Assembly: GCA_029891345.1 (NCBI GenBank)
Contig: CM056993.1
Coordinates: 225,565,924 to 225,629,923, forward strand
Length of the DNA: 64,000 nucleotides
Source of the DNA: Dryococelus australis
Lineage: Eukaryota; Arthropoda; Insecta; Phasmatodea; Phasmatidae
Reading direction: 5' to 3'
Shown: positions 36,303-49,028 of the stretch, in pieces
Layout: the number at the start of each line of letters is the position of its first letter
Numbering within the stretch: position 1 is the first letter of the stretch
The notes under the pieces: generated by a model
Seen by the model: the letters and a program-made list of their open reading frames with translations, nothing else
Database searches by the model: none
Told to the model about the DNA's origin: nothing
Made by a program: the position numbers and the translations under genes

Positions 36303-39300
36303 GAAGCCCTGCTTCAAGTTTGACACGCATGTCAATTAGCAAACTCAATCAATTTTATGTGAGTACTCCTGTCCTGCCAAAGACTGTCCTGCCTGAACAA
36401 TTTTCTGGAGTACAATTAAATGCTGCTATTATGGGGTTGGTTAGCAAGTGTACTTGATTATTTGCTACGTCTATTAATCTGGGCTACCAAATACAAACTG
36501 TTATTTTGTTTGAAGAGGGGTTACTATTTGAAGAGGCAAGTTACTTTAATAGTAAAATCGCAGGCCATTTCTTTGCAAGATATTTTGGGCATTTCAGTGG
36601 TTCATGTTCCTAGTGAGCTACAGCCTATTATCATTAGAGCTAGAGAATTGGGTTCACCTTGGGGCACTGTAGTTAAAGAAGTATTTAAATCCTTTGATAG
36701 TGGTCATATTAATGATCATTTACAAGCTTGTTTCTCCAACAAAATCAACAGCCAGGAGATACTTTGTTGACATATATAGGCAAAATAGAATGTCTCGCAG
36801 AGATCTTCGGTTTGCCATATGGGAATCTTGAGTTTGTAGAGAGCATTATTGATCATGTGCTGCCGCAGTATCTGCCTTATGTACTACCAGCTGATAGTCC
36901 GAAAACCATGAGCTCGCTGAGACAGTTGTTCGACCGTCTAGACATGCTCATGGATTATCAAAGAGCTCTACGACTTAATTTGTTATAATGCGATATGGTG
37001 AAGGAGGTCTGATTAGTATGGCTCATGCTCGGGATAAAGGTTTCCCTAAGGCCACAAAAAAGATTGTTTGTTTTAAATGTGGTAAACCTAATCACAAAGC
37101 ATACCAATGTAAAGTGCATGTGATCACGTCACATAATTCTCAGAGATTAAGCCAGTGGAAAAGAGTAGATCTCCTGTGACGTGTTTTGGGTGCGGTAAGC
37201 CCGGCCATTTTAAAGCCCAATGTCCTAATCAAAATCAACCTAGTATTTTGCATGTCCAAACTGTAAGTGGTAACAAAGTGACTAGGGTAGTTTCCATAAG
37301 AATGAGAGAACAAAAGGAAGTAACTGCCCTAAGCAAAAGAAGAAAATTCAAAACCAAGGAAAGATTAACTTAACATTTGTCTTAGTGAAGTTAGGTTCAG
37401 TTGAAGAACCCACCCTGATTGATAGTGGTTGTTCAGTGTCCTTGATCGATCAGGCTTTTTGTAATAAGTTGTTTAGGGAACATTCCATAGGTGTTACGAC
37501 TGTTGAATGCAGTGAGAAAACTATTTTTAGTCTAGCAAATAAAGGTTTGATCCAATCATTTGCTCGTTTGACAATAAGTATACACATAGGTAATTTATCC
37601 TGGAAGAGAGAATTTTTCATTTTGCCACACCTAAGCCACAATGTAATTTTGGGCGTAGATTTCCTCCACAGCACTCGTGCCTATTTAAATTTGCATGAAG
37701 GCACACTGGGTTTTCCTTTTTGTAAAGAAGGGGTAAAGTTAATGGGGCAGGAGGAATGTAAGCAGGTAAATGCCATTGATAATGATTTTGTGCAAGAAAT
37801 GTGAGAGACGTTCCCATCTGTAATAACAGACAAACTGGGAGTATGTAATCAATATGTGCATGATCTGGTACTGACTGACTACACCCCAGTTAGGTGCCAC
37901 CCCTATAGTGTAGGTCCAGCTAAGAGGCAAGCTTTTAAAAAAATGCTAGACCACTTGCTTTATGAGGATGTTGTTAGACGTTTTAATAATCCTTATGCGA
38001 GCCCGGCAATTTTAGTCAACAAAACGAGGCAGGCAAGTTTGGGTTAGTGATAGACTACCGACGTATCAATAAAAAAATTTAACTAGATCCTTACCCTTTG
38101 CCTAAAGTAGACCATGTTTTTCAGTTATTAGGGAAGGCTAGGTATTTTACAGTGTTAGATCTGAATCAGGCCTTTCACCAAATTTTGTTGCAACAAGATG
38201 CACAAAAATTTCTTGCATTTGTTACTCCTTGGGGGGTTTTTGAATGGACCAGAGACCCTTTTTGAATGGACCAGAGAAAATCAGCTGGTGTAGCCGGCAT
38301 GTGAGGCTGTTGGGATTTATTCTGAGTGAAGGACAATTGCTGTTAGACTGATCGTATTAGCTGTGTGCTTTCCTTTCCCCGTCCAAAGAACAGGTGGTTT
38401 TTGGGCATGATAGGCTAGTATGCCAGATTTATTCCATCTCTTGCCGAACTAGCCGAACCCCTTAATATTTTGAAACATAAGGGTCAAGAGTTTTTGTGGA
38501 GAGACAAGCAAGAGGCGGCTTTGATGAAAATAGAAACTTGTTTGACCTCTCCACCAGTGTTAAGATTGGCTGATTTTTTCCATAAGTTTGTACTGCATGT
38601 AGATGCAAGCTCCCTGAAGTTAGGTGCCGTTTTGTCACAAGAATATGAGGGTAATGTTTTTCCCATTGCTTATGCTAGTCGGCTGTTAACATCCGCCGAA
38701 AGATAGTACTTGGCCTATGAAAAGGAAGCTCTTGTGTATTTGAGGTTGAGAAATTTTCCGATTATCTGGAGTGTACTCGTTTTAAGCTGTGTACAGACAA
38801 CCAAGCCTTAATGTGGCTTTGGAATTCCAAGAAACCGTTAGGTAAATTAGGCCGTTTGATCGAACACCTTAGTAATTTTTCATTTGATGTAGTTCATGTA
38901 AAGGGAAAAGACAATTGTGCAGCGGACAGTTTGTCTAGAATGTTTGACTCTGATGAATTTGTATGTGATGAGAAATTCAGGAGCAGGTAAATGTTCTGAA
39001 CCAAGTTCCAGTGGCTTATTTGAACATTAAGGTTTGGCAGCAAAAGGATGATGAATGTGATGAGATGTGGCATAAAATCCAGATAGGTGAACTCACTGGT
39101 TTTATTGTGAAGAAGGGGATTATTGGCAAAGCTTCGTGTAAGGGCATTTTCAAGTCCTATGTACCTAAGGCAGTAAGGCCAATGGTGTATGATTATTTCC
39201 ATAACTCTTATTTGGGTGCTCATCAGGGGCAAGAATGCACTTTGGAGCGTATTGAACATTTTTTTTGGCCATAAATGCAATCAGAAATTAGAGATTGGGT

Positions 39301-40918
39301 GAAACAGTGCGCTCGGTGCCAGCAGGTAAAGGCCCCCAATAGTAGAGCCCAAGGACAGTTCAGTAGTTCACCACCTAGTTTTGTTTGGGAAAGAGTCTCT
39401 CCCTAGATCTTAGAAGGGTTTTAATTATTTATTGGTTCTGGTTGATGTATTTTCAAAGTTTGTTTTGTTATTCCCCATGAGAGACCAGAAGGCCACTACT
39501 GTATGTAAGATCTTGCAGGAACAAGAGTTTTGTTATTTTGGTTCATCCACCCAAGTTGTTACTGATAATGCAAGAAACGTTATTTCCACCGAGTTATCAA
39601 ATCTAGCTTTTTCTTGGGGAATTTGTTCGGTCCATACAAAGCGTTATCAGCCTCAAGCTAATATGGCAGAGTGGTATAACCGTACCATTAAGGCTGCACT
39701 TGTTGCCTTTCATCATGATGTTCACACAGATTGGGATAAAGAGATCCATGTCATAGTGTTGGCCTTGAATTCTTGTGTAAATGTTGCTACAGGATTGACG
39801 CCGCAAGAAGCATTCTTTGGTTGGAGATTATTGCATTGTCTTCTTAATGCCTGGGGCTTACATTTAATGTAGATGCAGGAGAGCAAAATGAATTTTGGGA
39901 GGATGCTACCAAGCGTCTCAAGAAATACTATCGCCATATACGTAGGGTGCAGGACGAGCAATATGATCCTGTTTCTTACAAGGTTGGTGATTTAGTTCTG
40001 GTAAAGACTCATAATTCATCTAAAAAGGTTGATTCCTTCTCAGCAAAATTAGTCCTTAAGTACGATGGCCCATATTGCATTGTTAGTTTTCTTACTACAA
40101 TGTCAGTGTTGTTGCAGGATCCAGCAAAGGACGGCCCCTGCTCCTTGAAGAGGAGCACTATCACAACTATGGGAGAGTTTGCATTGTATGTTAATGTATT
40201 TTGGAAGTAAGGTACTGCAAATATTGTTATTTTCCCTTTTATAAGATGTTCCCTAAATATACGTATTATTTTTAATTAGCTTCAAAAGGAGTAAAGCTAT
40301 AAGCAGTAGTTGATTTTATGGATTAGTAAGCAAAGGATATCCACCTAATATATTTTTTTACGGTGAAGAAACACAAGGAGGCGTTATTATAATTTTCAGT
40401 GGGTTATTTTGAGACGGACATCTCTTTAGTCCTTTTCCTGTTTTCCGTATTCCTTTCCACCCTGCCAGAGCAACTGGAGTTCAAGAGCAGAAGATACAGA
40501 GGAGGACCTGGCCACTCCTTCGTCATCAGCTGTTTTCTACTATGGGTCTCGTCCATCAGCTCCTCCGGGTTTGGAGAAGAGACCCCAGCAGCTCTCTTCC
40601 AGTGTGTGGGAGGATTGAAGACCTGCTTCAAGTGTGACACACGTGTCAATCAGCAAAATCAAGCAATATTATGTGAGTGCTCCTGTCCTGCCTGAACTAA
40701 TTATTTTTCGTCCCGCCAACTGGTGATTTATATGATGCTTACAATTTCCTGGAGTATGATTAAATGCTGCTATTATGGGGATGGTGTGTTTACAGAACTA
40801 CATGATGTTAATGAACTTGGTTAGCAAGTCTGCTTGGTCATTTGCCACGTCTGTATTGGGTAGCCCAGCCTAATAAACTGTTATTTTGTTTTAAGAGGAG
40901 TTATTATTTGAAGAGAAA
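36303..40918 (+). mobile_element. Ty3/Gypsy LTR retrotransposon fossil with two LTRs (Gypsy-3)
   Basis: Terminal repeats are recognised at about 36303-36537 and 40617-40918. They share GCTTCAAGT, TTATGTGAGT, TCCTGTCCTGCC, TTAAATGCTGCTATTATGGG and a TTATTTTGTTT...TTTGAAGAG end, and the outer 3' LTR border could lie earlier than 40617. Between them, in order: gag about 36540-37370 with two CCHC zinc knuckles (CFKCGKPNHKAYQC near 37065 and CFGCGKPGHFKAQC near 37180); aspartic protease about 37385-37800 with an IDSGCS active-site block; reverse transcriptase about 37860-38400; RNase H about 38470-38935; integrase with zinc-binding region about 39180-39340 and catalytic core about 39430-39870; integrase C-terminus about 39947-40210. 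It is broken, with several breaks and diverged LTRs, so it is not recent. It is probably inserted into or beside older Gypsy-2 sequence. Confidence 0.88.
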
Positions 40919-40949
40919 TATAATTTTGCTGCAGAAAAGGGTAATTTGT

Positions 40950-41345
40950 TTTTCTTTACCCCCCCCCTCCCCCAACTCCTCAGGGTGGCAACGTCTGAAC
41001 ACTTCCAAGCGCTGAGCTATACTGAAGATAGGCACGTAGCACTCCTGGCGCAGCAGAGCGATGTCTGGTGGCTACTACTGGCAACAAGTTCAACCTCGCA
41101 CACTCTGGCACCTTCCATACGTCTCTTTGCTATTCCCACCGCCTCCTTAACCTTCCCGAGCCTTGTTTTCGCATATAAATGTTCACCCCCTGCTCGAGCA
41201 AGTGTGCAGTGTTCCTCTTCGAGTTGGCCGGACTGGCTGACGATAGATTATATCTACACCACTTTGCACTTCGGGGCTTCACCATGCTAGACATTTTTCG
41301 CATAGTGTGAGTACACAAGTTAAGATTTGCAATAAACATAGTTGT
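40950..41345 (+). mobile_element. LTR-like fragment of another retroelement
   Basis: GC-rich block with the layout of an LTR: TATA-like CGCATATAAATG near 41169, then a CAGTGTTCCTCTTCGAGTTGG initiator-like region, and AATAAACATAG near 41330 as polyadenylation signal. It lies immediately right of Gypsy-3 and could be a solo LTR or the remaining right part of the Gypsy-2 copy. A host promoter or 3' end is an alternative reading. Confidence 0.4.
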
Positions 41346-42107
41346 TGTTATGCCGCGGGTAGAATTTTCCTTTTAGTAGTGTTTTGTAGCAGTTTTTGTG
41401 TGTAAGGATTTTTGTAGGGAAGTGTTTCTTAATTGTTTTGATTGTGTGAATTATCAATATGGTATTTTACGAGAATGTTTGTAAGAGGTGGATTCTTCCT
41501 TTTTTTGACGTGCTATAGGAATGGTTTCCTGGACTACGATTTGCCAAAAGAATTTTACTGCCAAGGAGTTTAGAGGATATTTTATGGCATGCCTGTATGC
41601 TCATGATTAAGTGTAAAGAGAGTTTTTGCTCCTTCCTAATGGTATTCTTGAAATTAGTATTCCATGTTGTACTTTTTTAGTGAATCATCAAGCGTACTTT
41701 TAAAGTTGTAATTGCGATTGCTTTACTCAGAGAGTCATTTTACCTTTTTTTTTAATGGGATTTCACAAGTTTTATTAATGTTGGGTGATTTCTCAGGATA
41801 TTTTAATATTGTTGTTTTTCAATTTGTTCCAGTGCATGTGTGTTCTCTCGTTCCCCTGGTTCACAGATTGGTAGCAAGTAACAGAAATTTACAAATGCAA
41901 TTTATATTTTTCAAATCAATTTGCAAAGAGTAGTTGTTCTTGGTGATAATGTATAGATGTGCTTGAATATATTTGTATTTATTTTGGAATTTTTATGGCC
42001 AGGCTTTCTTGATTATTTTTAATGGTGTGCATCCTTTTTGCCGTCCTTTAGCCCTACTACGTCCTATAGGAGCGTAGCAATGCCTTCATCCCTCATGTTG
42101 TCACAGT
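41346..42107. other. Unassigned sequence right of the Gypsy nest
   Basis: T-rich plus strand with short open frames and no recognised domain. It might be leader sequence of the element to its left. Confidence 0.4.
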
Positions 42108-42175
42108 TTCTAATAGCTCAGATGGTTAGGGTGTCCGCTCACTGATGCAAAGGAGGACAGCAGTTTGCCGCACTA
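42108..42175 (+). repeat. tRNA-like SINE head (degenerate)
   Basis: A-box-like AATAGCTCAGATGGTTAGGG is clear. The B-box candidate near 42153-42165 (CAGCAGTTTGCCGCAC) is poor. Probably a decayed tRNA-derived SINE. Confidence 0.35.
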
Positions 42176-42299
42176 CCCTTTCAAGAGAGTTTTTTTTGTT
42201 AACTCACCATAAATACACATTTAAATGGTGAGAGTCCCCACTACTATGTGTATCAGGAGGCGAACTTATGAGCGAGAATAGTACCATTTAGCAGACCTT

Positions 42300-42590
42300 A
42301 AAAAATTACTGATGATGGTGGATACTCTAGTAGACCTTGAGAGAAACATAATGTTAACCGGTTTTGCACTCTGGCAGATAAAAAGAATGCTGTGGTGGAT
42401 GATGGAAGAACTATCATGGCAGATGAAAAACAAGTGGAATACACAATATGGCTGACATGAGAAGTGAGATGGCGGATGCAAAGTTCAATGTCAAGGGTTC
42501 ACTAGTTAGCCGAACAGAAACAAGATGGTGATCATAAACCAGATGGATGACTAAGATGGCCACTGTGTCAACATACAAAATGACTGATAA
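42300..42590 (+). repeat. Degenerate short tandem repeat based on GATGGCGGATGA-like units
   Basis: Words such as GATGATGGTGGAT, GGTGGATGATGG, CATGGCAGATGAAA, GATGGCGGATGC, AAGATGGTGATC, CCAGATGGATGA and AAGATGGCCAC recur every 15-30 bases, as in a decayed minisatellite. Confidence 0.5.
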
Positions 42591-43889
42591 TCTACATATC
42601 TTAATCTCCTATCCCTTGTTCTCAGAGCCCCCGAATCTATCTTATTTCGTTATTCTTCATACTTTTATGTTCACATTTTTATTATTTGTTTTTATTTTCA
42701 TTATTTTAAAATTATTTCATTATTTTTGTTGTTCAATACAATTAATTCATTTTCATTCACACACTTAAGATTTCGCAATTTCTTGTCCTTTTACAGCTAG
42801 CTAGTGTACTGTCTCCAGTCCTCAATGTCCATCAGGTGGGCAAGTATTGACATTGCCAGGATCGGAAGGCCTAACATTTTAAGATCATCCATTGGAACAC
42901 CTCCCAACTCTGTATTAGTACAAATTGAACAACACTTATCTGTGACACTATAGGCAGTTCGCAGTAAAGTTAGCACTTTCTGAATCTGTTTAATTAGACA
43001 TAATATCAAATAAATATGTTTCATTGTGGCCTCGGACTTTTGGTTTTAGGTGTGGTGAATGTATACCTTGTGTTTAATAATCACATGGCAGGGTTTACAT
43101 TAACAAGTGGGGGAAGGATATAAAGTGGTTGAAAGAAAAAAAGTAACTAGGGCTTCAAAAGTGCTCACTTTATCGTGAATGGCATATAGTAATAAAATAT
43201 ACATACGATTATGTGCATGCAGATGTCGTCCATGCCCCTAGCCCATTTGCTGCCATGAAGTACTCCGCAGCAGGCATTAGCACTCTACTAAGTGCTCATG
43301 CGCATCGTGTGTAACAGTGCGCCGCTACGCAAGTATTAAGATGTCACCCACTAACACGACCCGAAGGGGTCCAGTGCAGCGATAGTGTAAAACAGAGCAG
43401 AGTGTGTGCGAACCAGTGCGACGTGATCAGAAACCTCGTACAGCACTAATATAAAAGTAGACACAAGGTAAAAGGGCTTGCAGTGACATACCATATTTAC
43501 GCAATACTTGTGAATGCCAAACCAAGCAATGATATGCAAGGATGCTCTATAGTATTTTTATGCCGCAGTGGGCTTTTTAAAGGTTATTTGATGTGATTTT
43601 GTGTTTCCCATTTTCACATGTTTCATCCCCATTTCATTCTGCACAGCGTCTATCATAATTATTTTAAAAAGTTTTGCCAGAGTTTATTTATTCACGTGTT
43701 ACCGTTAGCAATGTAAGAAGGGCCGTGTTTTATGTTTTGTTGATTAGTGTAAGAAAGTAGTTCCTGCTGCCTGCCTGGCCGCCTTCGCCGGCTGGCATGC
43801 TGCACAGGGTCAGTAGTCAGCATTTCGTGTTGAGAGAGTGTAGGCGCACGGTCCGACGTCTCCGCTTATCCCGCGCGCCTCGGCAACTT
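42591..43889. other. Unassigned sequence upstream of R1 copy 2
   Basis: AT-rich up to about 43230 and more GC-rich after that (CG-containing words from 43240 to 43450 and 43780-43890). A 75-codon minus-strand open frame at 42797-43024 ends LMDIEDWRQYTS; no family is recognised and no splice-site support was judged adequate. Confidence 0.4.
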
Positions 43890-44125
43890 TTGCATCAATC
43901 ATGTTAATTACAATAGTGTAATCAATCGGGGAACCGTTTTTCATTTGCTGCCCGGGACTTTCCACCTCTTTACCTCCCTTAGGTTTACATCACCTAGGGA
44001 GGCTCAAGTTTCAACCATATTCACTTGTGGCCTAGCACCTTTTTGAACAGTGTAACCTAACCAGCGGGTCAAGCACGGAAGCAGTGTAAATTGTCTTCAG
44101 AGAAGAATGTCAATTGACGTGGTGC
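43890..44125 (+). repeat. Dispersed repeat R1, copy 2
   Basis: Partner of 8150-8415, same orientation; shared blocks are described there. It lies about 1.8 kb left of R2 copy 2, close to the 1.5 kb that separates the first R1-R2 pair. Confidence 0.6.
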
Positions 44126-45354
44126 CACGCTACTCTAACCCTAGCTCGTTCACCTTGTCCACTGTATACACAACCCACATGCACCGGGAAGCAACCACAG
44201 TGCAACAATTACGTTAAGCGTAAGGTTCCTGAGCACCTCAACCTCATCAGTTGCGTGTGCTAATGTGCGTGTAAAAGTAAAGGGTAATTAATTGTGTTGA
44301 GTGTGTTATTTGTTTGCTATATGTGTAACGTAGAGTCAGTGTTTTCAAAGTCAATTTAAATATGTTTGTTTACATCTGAGTGCTAAGCATCATGTACACC
44401 TGACCTACGAAGTAAGGTTATGAAATATGTTGATGCTCCAGTAATGCACTGTCCTGCACACCATCATATATTTTGAAAACAGTATTGTATGTTTTAGAAG
44501 TGCTGTGTTATTTTGTTTTGTTTATTAAATCAGTACACAGCCTGTTCCCAAACAACGTGTATAATGCACGACGTACACAAGATGCACTACATGGTAAGTG
44601 AGTGGAAATACCACTGCGACATGTAATATTCAGTGCCAGTGTATTTGTATTAATTTTATGAGGGTTTTTGTTATTATTGAAATGAGTTGTATTGCATGTG
44701 TTTTACGTAAAGGACGTACATGTCTTTATTGAATCCCAAGTATTACTGTGCTATGATGCACATATTATTTTTTAATTCTAATAATTTTTATTTAATATGT
44801 AAATGGCCCACAGACCTATAAATTATAAGTTGTGACATATAACGTAGTATTATGCCAGTAGTGACCAGTCATTAGTCAACTCAAAACATAACCAAAAGCA
44901 AGCCAGAAGGGTAGAATTCTTTGTGCATAAGGGCACAACTTAAGACATGAGCACATGGTAAAGTTAACCTTACTTTCTTCAATTTCATATTTACAGATTG
45001 TTCACAAGGTTTTCAGTGTCAATAATGTAATCTGCTATATTAAATTAAAGACTGGAGGTAATAGGTTTTAAAGGGACACGTTAATTAAGACACGCAACGC
45101 GTGCCAAGTTGGAAGATATGAACACTACCTTGGTTAAGTACACGAACAATGTGAAGTCACAAGTCACACCTTGTTTGTTTTTTTATATTGCTTTTCGTAA
45201 TTTAATGAGCATTATGTAAGAGCTTGCCCACTGTTTCACTACATAACGAATCATATTCCATCAGTCATTTTATTTGCATACAATATAATATTGTGAATAA
45301 CGGGGGATTTTATCCCCAGGCAGGAATGGTTAGCCAGAGAGAGTTGCGCACCAT
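44126..45354. other. Unassigned sequence between R1 and R2 copies
   Basis: No gene recognised; AT-rich with short open frames only. If R1 and R2 belong to one unit, this is its diverged interior. Confidence 0.4.
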
Positions 45355-45425
45355 TCCCCAGTTAGTAGCGTCTTCGCCTCACTGCCGAGTGGACGCACGG
45401 TTCGCATCCTCCTCGGAAATTCACG
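45355..45425 (+). repeat. tRNA-like SINE head (degenerate)
   Basis: A-box-like CAGTTAGTAGCGTCTTCGCC is followed by the good B-box-like ACGGTTCGCATCCTCC at tRNA-like spacing. It does not look like a complete tRNA, and no body shared with family S1 was seen. Confidence 0.4.
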
Positions 45426-45934
45426 TTTAGCAGAATCATGTAGTGTATTAATAGTTAATTTATATTGTTCAAGTTTTTTTTTTTGCATCTGGGGAGAGGG
45501 CCACTCGGCAGCTCAGTCTGGTTTTATTTGGCTGGGATGTAATGTTCACGTAATCCACTGTATGGCGTTTGCGCCTTTTTGTCTGCATTAGAGCACTCCG
45601 TGCAAAAGTGGAGTTTGTAAATGAAAGTGCCTCATACGAGGGATAAAGATGAATAAATATTAGTATTTGGAAATCACATCAATTTTATTTGTTTTTGGCC
45701 GCTTATCGGCCACGTAACTAAGTTATAATGTAGTATAGTCTTGGCGTAGATATGGTCTCATCAGTTCCCGAAGAGTTTTAGATGAGTGTATTTAGGGAGC
45801 TCTGATATCCTCCACTAGCTTAGGCATGTGGATTATTGTACACATGACAAATGCAGTAGTGACGTTGGAGAATCAGGGGGCCACATTTAGGTCAAACAGC
45901 CCACAATCCCAACTGCATCTTCGTGTTCTCGACT

Positions 45935-46450
45935 GAGCCTTAACTTAAATTTAAACACGTTTAAATGTGAGTTTCCTTTTCTGATTCGATCAACAGAGTT
46001 TTCGTAACTCCCATACTGTACATGCATAGTGCTGCTATCTAGTATTTTTCCACAAATGGGAGCAACTAGCGATGAATCAAACTTGCAAGCAAGTTACCCT
46101 GCCACGTTCCTTCGGCAGGGTAGGCAGTTGTTCTGTTTGTGTCCGCCAGTCCTCATTTTTCCTTGGAAAGTGTTTGGGAAAACTGTAGTTTTCTTATAAT
46201 TTGTAATATACTCTCTTAGTAATATTCAGTTTAGTTATTATTATATGAATTTCGTTTCTAGTTTTATAACTAATGCTAGGAATTATAGAACTTTGAATAC
46301 ACTGGAGGGTAAGCAAATTTGGAAGTTGCGTTTGTTAGTAGAAATGAAAATGGAACCACAGCCCGGCACTAGCAAATGTTATCTAAAACACTCAAATATG
46401 TGGGGCTATTATATTGCTTACCCTGTAAAAAAACTCACTACATGCCATTG
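45935..46450 (+). repeat. Dispersed repeat R2, copy 2
   Basis: Partner of 9885-10408 over its whole length, same orientation. Small gaps and substitutions are spread evenly, which indicates age and no coding constraint. Confidence 0.8.
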
Positions 46451-47149
46451 AGAACCTTACGTCGGAAGGATCCGCCTTTGGTCGTCGGCACAGAACCCTG
46501 AGTCAACAGAGTCAAACTCTCCACTTCAACTTGGCATTGTTCCACATGCAATGCCTTGTGCTCAGGTATAAGTATAAAACCTCATCCAAATTTCCTGGTA
46601 ATTCAGTTTACCGCTTCTGAAAACCTTATCATAGGCTGTTTACCATTAACTGAGCACTTTTTAAAGCCCTGCTTAGTCTCTACTTTTCTACTCATTCAGG
46701 ATCCTCCTGCCATATCTACAGTTCATATTTTCATGGACCGTCGATTTTCACACATGTGAAATACAAATACGGTAAAACATTGATATTTTTAAGACAGTAC
46801 GTATGTCAAAAATGTGCAAATTTATGCTCTTATGTGTTAAATCTTTGGTAGTTCACCTGGATGCAGTTGCTTTTACACACAAAATAGTCATTACGCAAGT
46901 TGATCACTTAGGTCCTGCATAGGCACAGGCTATCTCGTTTCCCCACCATGACTAGGACACAACTGCTACATCTGTACTCATACATCCAACTGCGCCTTGC
47001 CAGTACACACCACCTCCTCTCTCCCAATATAGCTTCCCTAACTACTAGCATCCAATGTTTCTTACTTATTGATGTTGGCTAACAGCCAGCGGCGCTAGAG
47101 CCCATGACGGCGCTCACCACACACGTCAGGTGTCCCACACGTGCGCAAA
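46451..47149. other. Unassigned sequence between R2 and R3 copy 2
   Basis: No gene recognised. A block near 47085-47120 (AGCGGCGCTAGAGCCC, CATGACGGCGCTCACC) resembles sequence left of R3 copy 1. Confidence 0.45.
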
Positions 47150-48985
47150 GAGGCCAATAATTTTGAACTTTCGTATAAATGTTATTTTCAGTGTAAAATG
47201 TGTTGTATTGTATTTGCAGTCTTTTATATGTCTTAAAATGTGTTCAACTGTATGTACGAATTTAAATTATTTGGTTATAAAATTCAAAGTGCCCACTGCA
47301 CCGAGATTAAGAACACTTAATATCCCTGCATGAATGCCATCATAAATAGATGCTAAAATAATATTGAAATTCATAAGAAAATTACAGAAATGTAAAACAA
47401 TACTTAATTTAATTTGTGCCATTTTATTTTCAATAATAAAATATTTTACTCGGCGTACATAACAATTCCGCTTATGTGAACCCTGTAAGCAGCCATGGTA
47501 GGTCCGTGCGATGCTTGTATGAGGAGAGCTGGCGAGGTAAGAGACTGTCACGTACGCACTACAACTTTTATTCACTGATTTAGGTTTCCATAGTTAATTT
47601 AGTGTACCTGTTAACCTTTGCTTGCGTACATTTTCGCCAGACATTTTCCCTAGCATTATGCTTCTGTTTTATTAATTTCTTGCACCTTTGTTGCATTTTT
47701 AACTTAATCGAGGAGAAGGAGGTGAAAGTATGTCGGAGAGGTCACGCGACCCGCACATTTTGAAACAGGCGCCATCCACCTAGGTTAATGGCATTTCATT
47801 TTAACTTCTGCATTATTGCTACACTCAATTTTAAGAGCTTTATTTTTATGTACGTATTTAAAGGTAATGTTTGTGTTTAAATATTTTACGGCAATATCAC
47901 GTATAACCATGTGGCCGACCGACGCAAAGTCTTTGTATACGCCATTGTTGGGTTTGAGAGCTTATTTATGTAACATCATATGTGCAATAATTTATATCAG
48001 GGTTCTATGTCAATTTTATTCAGGGTTCTATGCATTTTTCATGTAAATTAATGTTTTTTGTACTTGACCACGCGGTCACAGTAATGTTTGATTTTACTGC
48101 CATCAGGCATGTTACACGCCTGTAACCACTGCAATCGTAAAGAGAATAATTTTCTCAACAAGAATAATCTTTTGTCTGACTTTAATTTCCTGTTTCCAAG
48201 CAGAAATATTACAATTTCACCTGCACCACGTGGTCCGCTACAAACTTCAACCAGCGGCTTCCGCGCCATCTAAGCTTGTTTTCACATGAGTGTGTTTATT
48301 ATGAATATTCATCTCGTGTCCCATTTTGTTTCACGTATCATTCAAGGGTTTATGTAATTTCGTAATTAGTGTACGATGCAATTATTCCCATCCTAGCCGG
48401 CTGTGTGTTTAGGCCATCACCACACTACCCACGTGCTGGAGGGCAAACCCCGACGAGTTTGCGCTAGTGATGCCGAGTAATCACACGTGTTAATATGTAT
48501 TAAGGGTTTCATTTGTAATTCACTGTGTCCTGTCTTCAGGGAAAAACCGTCAGTCCACCCTAGCTGCTGTCGGCCCTCTTCCCTTGTGAATGATGTGCTC
48601 TCATGCACCTCGGTGAGATCATTTATCTGTGCGTGTGCTAGATTAATAGCGGGCTGGGGAGCACCCAAGCGGAATTGGCTAGTCATGACAGAGGTAATCA
48701 TAATTTCATTGTCATGTTGATGAGTATGCATAATAACAATAAAAACAAGTCTACTGTGAATTTATATCTTTTATTCAGTATTGACATTGTCCTAGCCACA
48801 TATATTTTATTAAGTGTTTATTTCCAGTGATGTGTAGTAAAAAGTTTAGTATTGCCTACGTGTTTGTAAATACGCATGGGTGAGACGGACACACAGAACC
48901 CACAACATCCCTGAGTCTCAATAGTGCAGTGATTAGGAAGCACCGCTGGCGCCCAAATTACCAGTAAGTATTTGTGTCATTGTTT
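47150..48985 (+). repeat. Dispersed modular repeat R3, copy 2
   Basis: Full-length partner of copy 1. Island A is at about 47455-47536 (GCAGCCATGGTAGGTCC, ending GCGAG|GTAAGA), island B at about 48525-48696 (TGTGTCCTGTCTTCAGGG; ending AGAG|GTAATC) and island C at about 48829-48961 (after TTATTTCCAG; GGGTGAGACGGACACACAGA; ending CA|GTAAGTA). All three donor-like ends are intact here. The spacers differ by small insertions from copy 1. Confidence 0.8.
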
Positions 48986-49028
48986 GTCTCGTGTTTCACC
49001 CGATGGCGTCACTTACTAGCACTGTACA

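Noticed and set aside
42797-43024. 75-codon minus-strand frame ending LMDIEDWRQYTS
   Set aside because: It looks slightly protein-like, but no family, splice sites or neighbours support it.
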